Shown one piece after another: positions 6,619 through 7,210 of a stretch of 7,210 nucleotides of DNA (positions are counted from its first letter, which is position 1; the number at the start of each line of letters is the position of its first letter). The DNA is from Dysgonamonadaceae bacterium (lineage in GTDB: Bacteria > Bacteroidota > Bacteroidia > Bacteroidales > Azobacteroidaceae): contig JAIRSN010000169.1 in the NCBI GenBank assembly GCA_031255425.1, positions 1-7,210 of the forward strand. The letters run 5' to 3'. The position numbers were made by a program, and so were the translations under genes. The notes below the pieces were generated by a model, which had not been told where the DNA came from, did no database searches, and saw nothing but the letters and a program-made list of their open reading frames with translations.

Positions 6619-7210
6619 ATGAAAACAAGATTGCTTTCCACGATCGTATTTGCCACGCTGTTCCTGACAACATGCAGCATGGAAAGAGTGGTGCTGGCGC
6701 AGGGAGATGTTGCGGTATATACCCGGATACCCGTCGCGCCGAATGTAGTGTTAACGGTGGGCGTTCCGGCGATCGCCGCGCCGTCGCCCGACCATATATG
6801 GGTCGAAGGCTATTGGACGTGGGACACTCCCCGCCGCGAATACATTTGGGTACAAGGCTATTGGGCGTTAGCGCCGTACGTTGGCGCCTACTGGGTGCCG
6901 GGATATTGGGAATATTACGCCAGCGGTTACCGTTGGGTCGACGCCTATTGGATTCCCCGGAACACCCACCTGGCCTTCGGGTATTACGACGGAAGATACG
7001 ACTATTACGGCCGCCCCGTGTATTACCACCGGCCGGCGAGCCACCCGCGCGGATACGCCTACGGCTACGATCACGACCCGAAGCACCGGACCCGGCGGTA
7101 CAGCAGTTCGGTTCACTTCAACGAATCCTCGCGGGAAGAAAGAGACCGGATCAACCGGGAACACAAACGGACCGTTTCCAGCGCCGGTAGCCGGCAAGAG
7201 TCCACGCGCA
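6619..7210 (+). CDS. Exported WXXGXW-repeat (YXWV-type) protein, 3' partial
   Basis: The frame from ATG 6619 stays open to the end of the window, giving 197 residues without a stop. Residues 1-18 are a signal peptide (MKTRLL, then a hydrophobic run) ending at LTTC with Cys19, so the product is probably exported and possibly lipid-anchored; a Thr just before the Cys is not the usual lipobox residue. Alternatively signal peptidase I could cleave after VLA (27). Residues 60-111 contain four copies of a Trp-x-x-Gly/Ala-Tyr-Trp unit: W61-W66, W77-W82, W92-W97 and W106-W111. This matches the WXXGXW (BcpO-related, YXWV) repeat family, whose function is not established. A Tyr/Gly-rich stretch (121-150) follows, then a basic, charged region rich in Arg, Glu and Ser that looks disordered. 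The AT-rich leader upstream and 90-base gap after malQ suggest its own transcription unit. Envelope location is an inference from the signal sequence. Confidence 0.88.
   Translation, partial: MKTRLLSTIVFATLFLTTCSMERVVLAQGDVAVYTRIPVAPNVVLTVGVPAIAAPSPDHIWVEGYWTWDTPRREYIWVQGYWALAPYVGAYWVPGYWEYYASGYRWVDAYWIPRNTHLAFGYYDGRYDYYGRPVYYHRPASHPRGYAYGYDHDPKHRTRRYSSSVHFNESSREERDRINREHKRTVSSAGSRQESTR

Noticed and set aside
6672..7190. 172-codon plus-strand frame at the right edge
   Set aside because: It is a different frame from the ATG at 6619, which has a signal peptide and WXXGXW repeats; the 6672 frame is a low-complexity Arg/Pro shadow.

Overview
The window looks like chromosomal DNA from a member of the Bacteroidales (Bacteroidetes). 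The strongest evidence is a single-chain LpxC-FabZ fusion followed by lpxA, an arrangement characteristic of this phylum. An 894-residue amylomaltase with two N-terminal starch-binding domains, as found in Bacteroides relatives, and the absence of clear Shine-Dalgarno sequences before most starts agree with this. The genus cannot be fixed from the sequence. The fairly high G+C of the coding DNA and the malQ neighbourhood do not point to one well-known species.

Layout: all six genes are on the plus strand. Positions 1-966 hold lpxD without its first ~30 codons. Positions 966-2354 hold lpxC-fabZ, whose start codon shares one base with the lpxD stop. lpxA follows at 2414-3193 after a 59-base gap. 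A short AT-rich gap with heptad repeats (3194-3250) precedes a 183-residue protein of the PRiA4_ORF3-like type with a very acidic tail (3251-3802). malQ occupies 3844-6528. A 90-base gap that ends in an extremely AT-rich leader then precedes the start of a probable secreted or lipid-anchored WXXGXW-repeat protein (6619 to beyond 7210), which runs off the window.

How the genes work together: lpxA, lpxC and lpxD encode the first three enzymes of lipid A synthesis. LpxA acylates UDP-GlcNAc, LpxC deacetylates the product and LpxD adds the second hydroxyacyl chain. FabZ dehydrates the same 3-hydroxyacyl-ACP pool that LpxA and LpxD draw on, so the fusion places the two competing fates of that pool in one polypeptide. 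The acidic-tailed protein has no assigned function. MalQ handles maltose and glucans in the cytoplasm and has no obvious biochemical link to lipid A. The last gene probably acts in the cell envelope and appears to begin a separate transcription unit. I saw no tRNA, rRNA, CRISPR array, insertion sequence or phage gene. Most of the window is ordinary core metabolism; the less explained parts are the gene at 3251-3802 and the repeat protein at the right edge.
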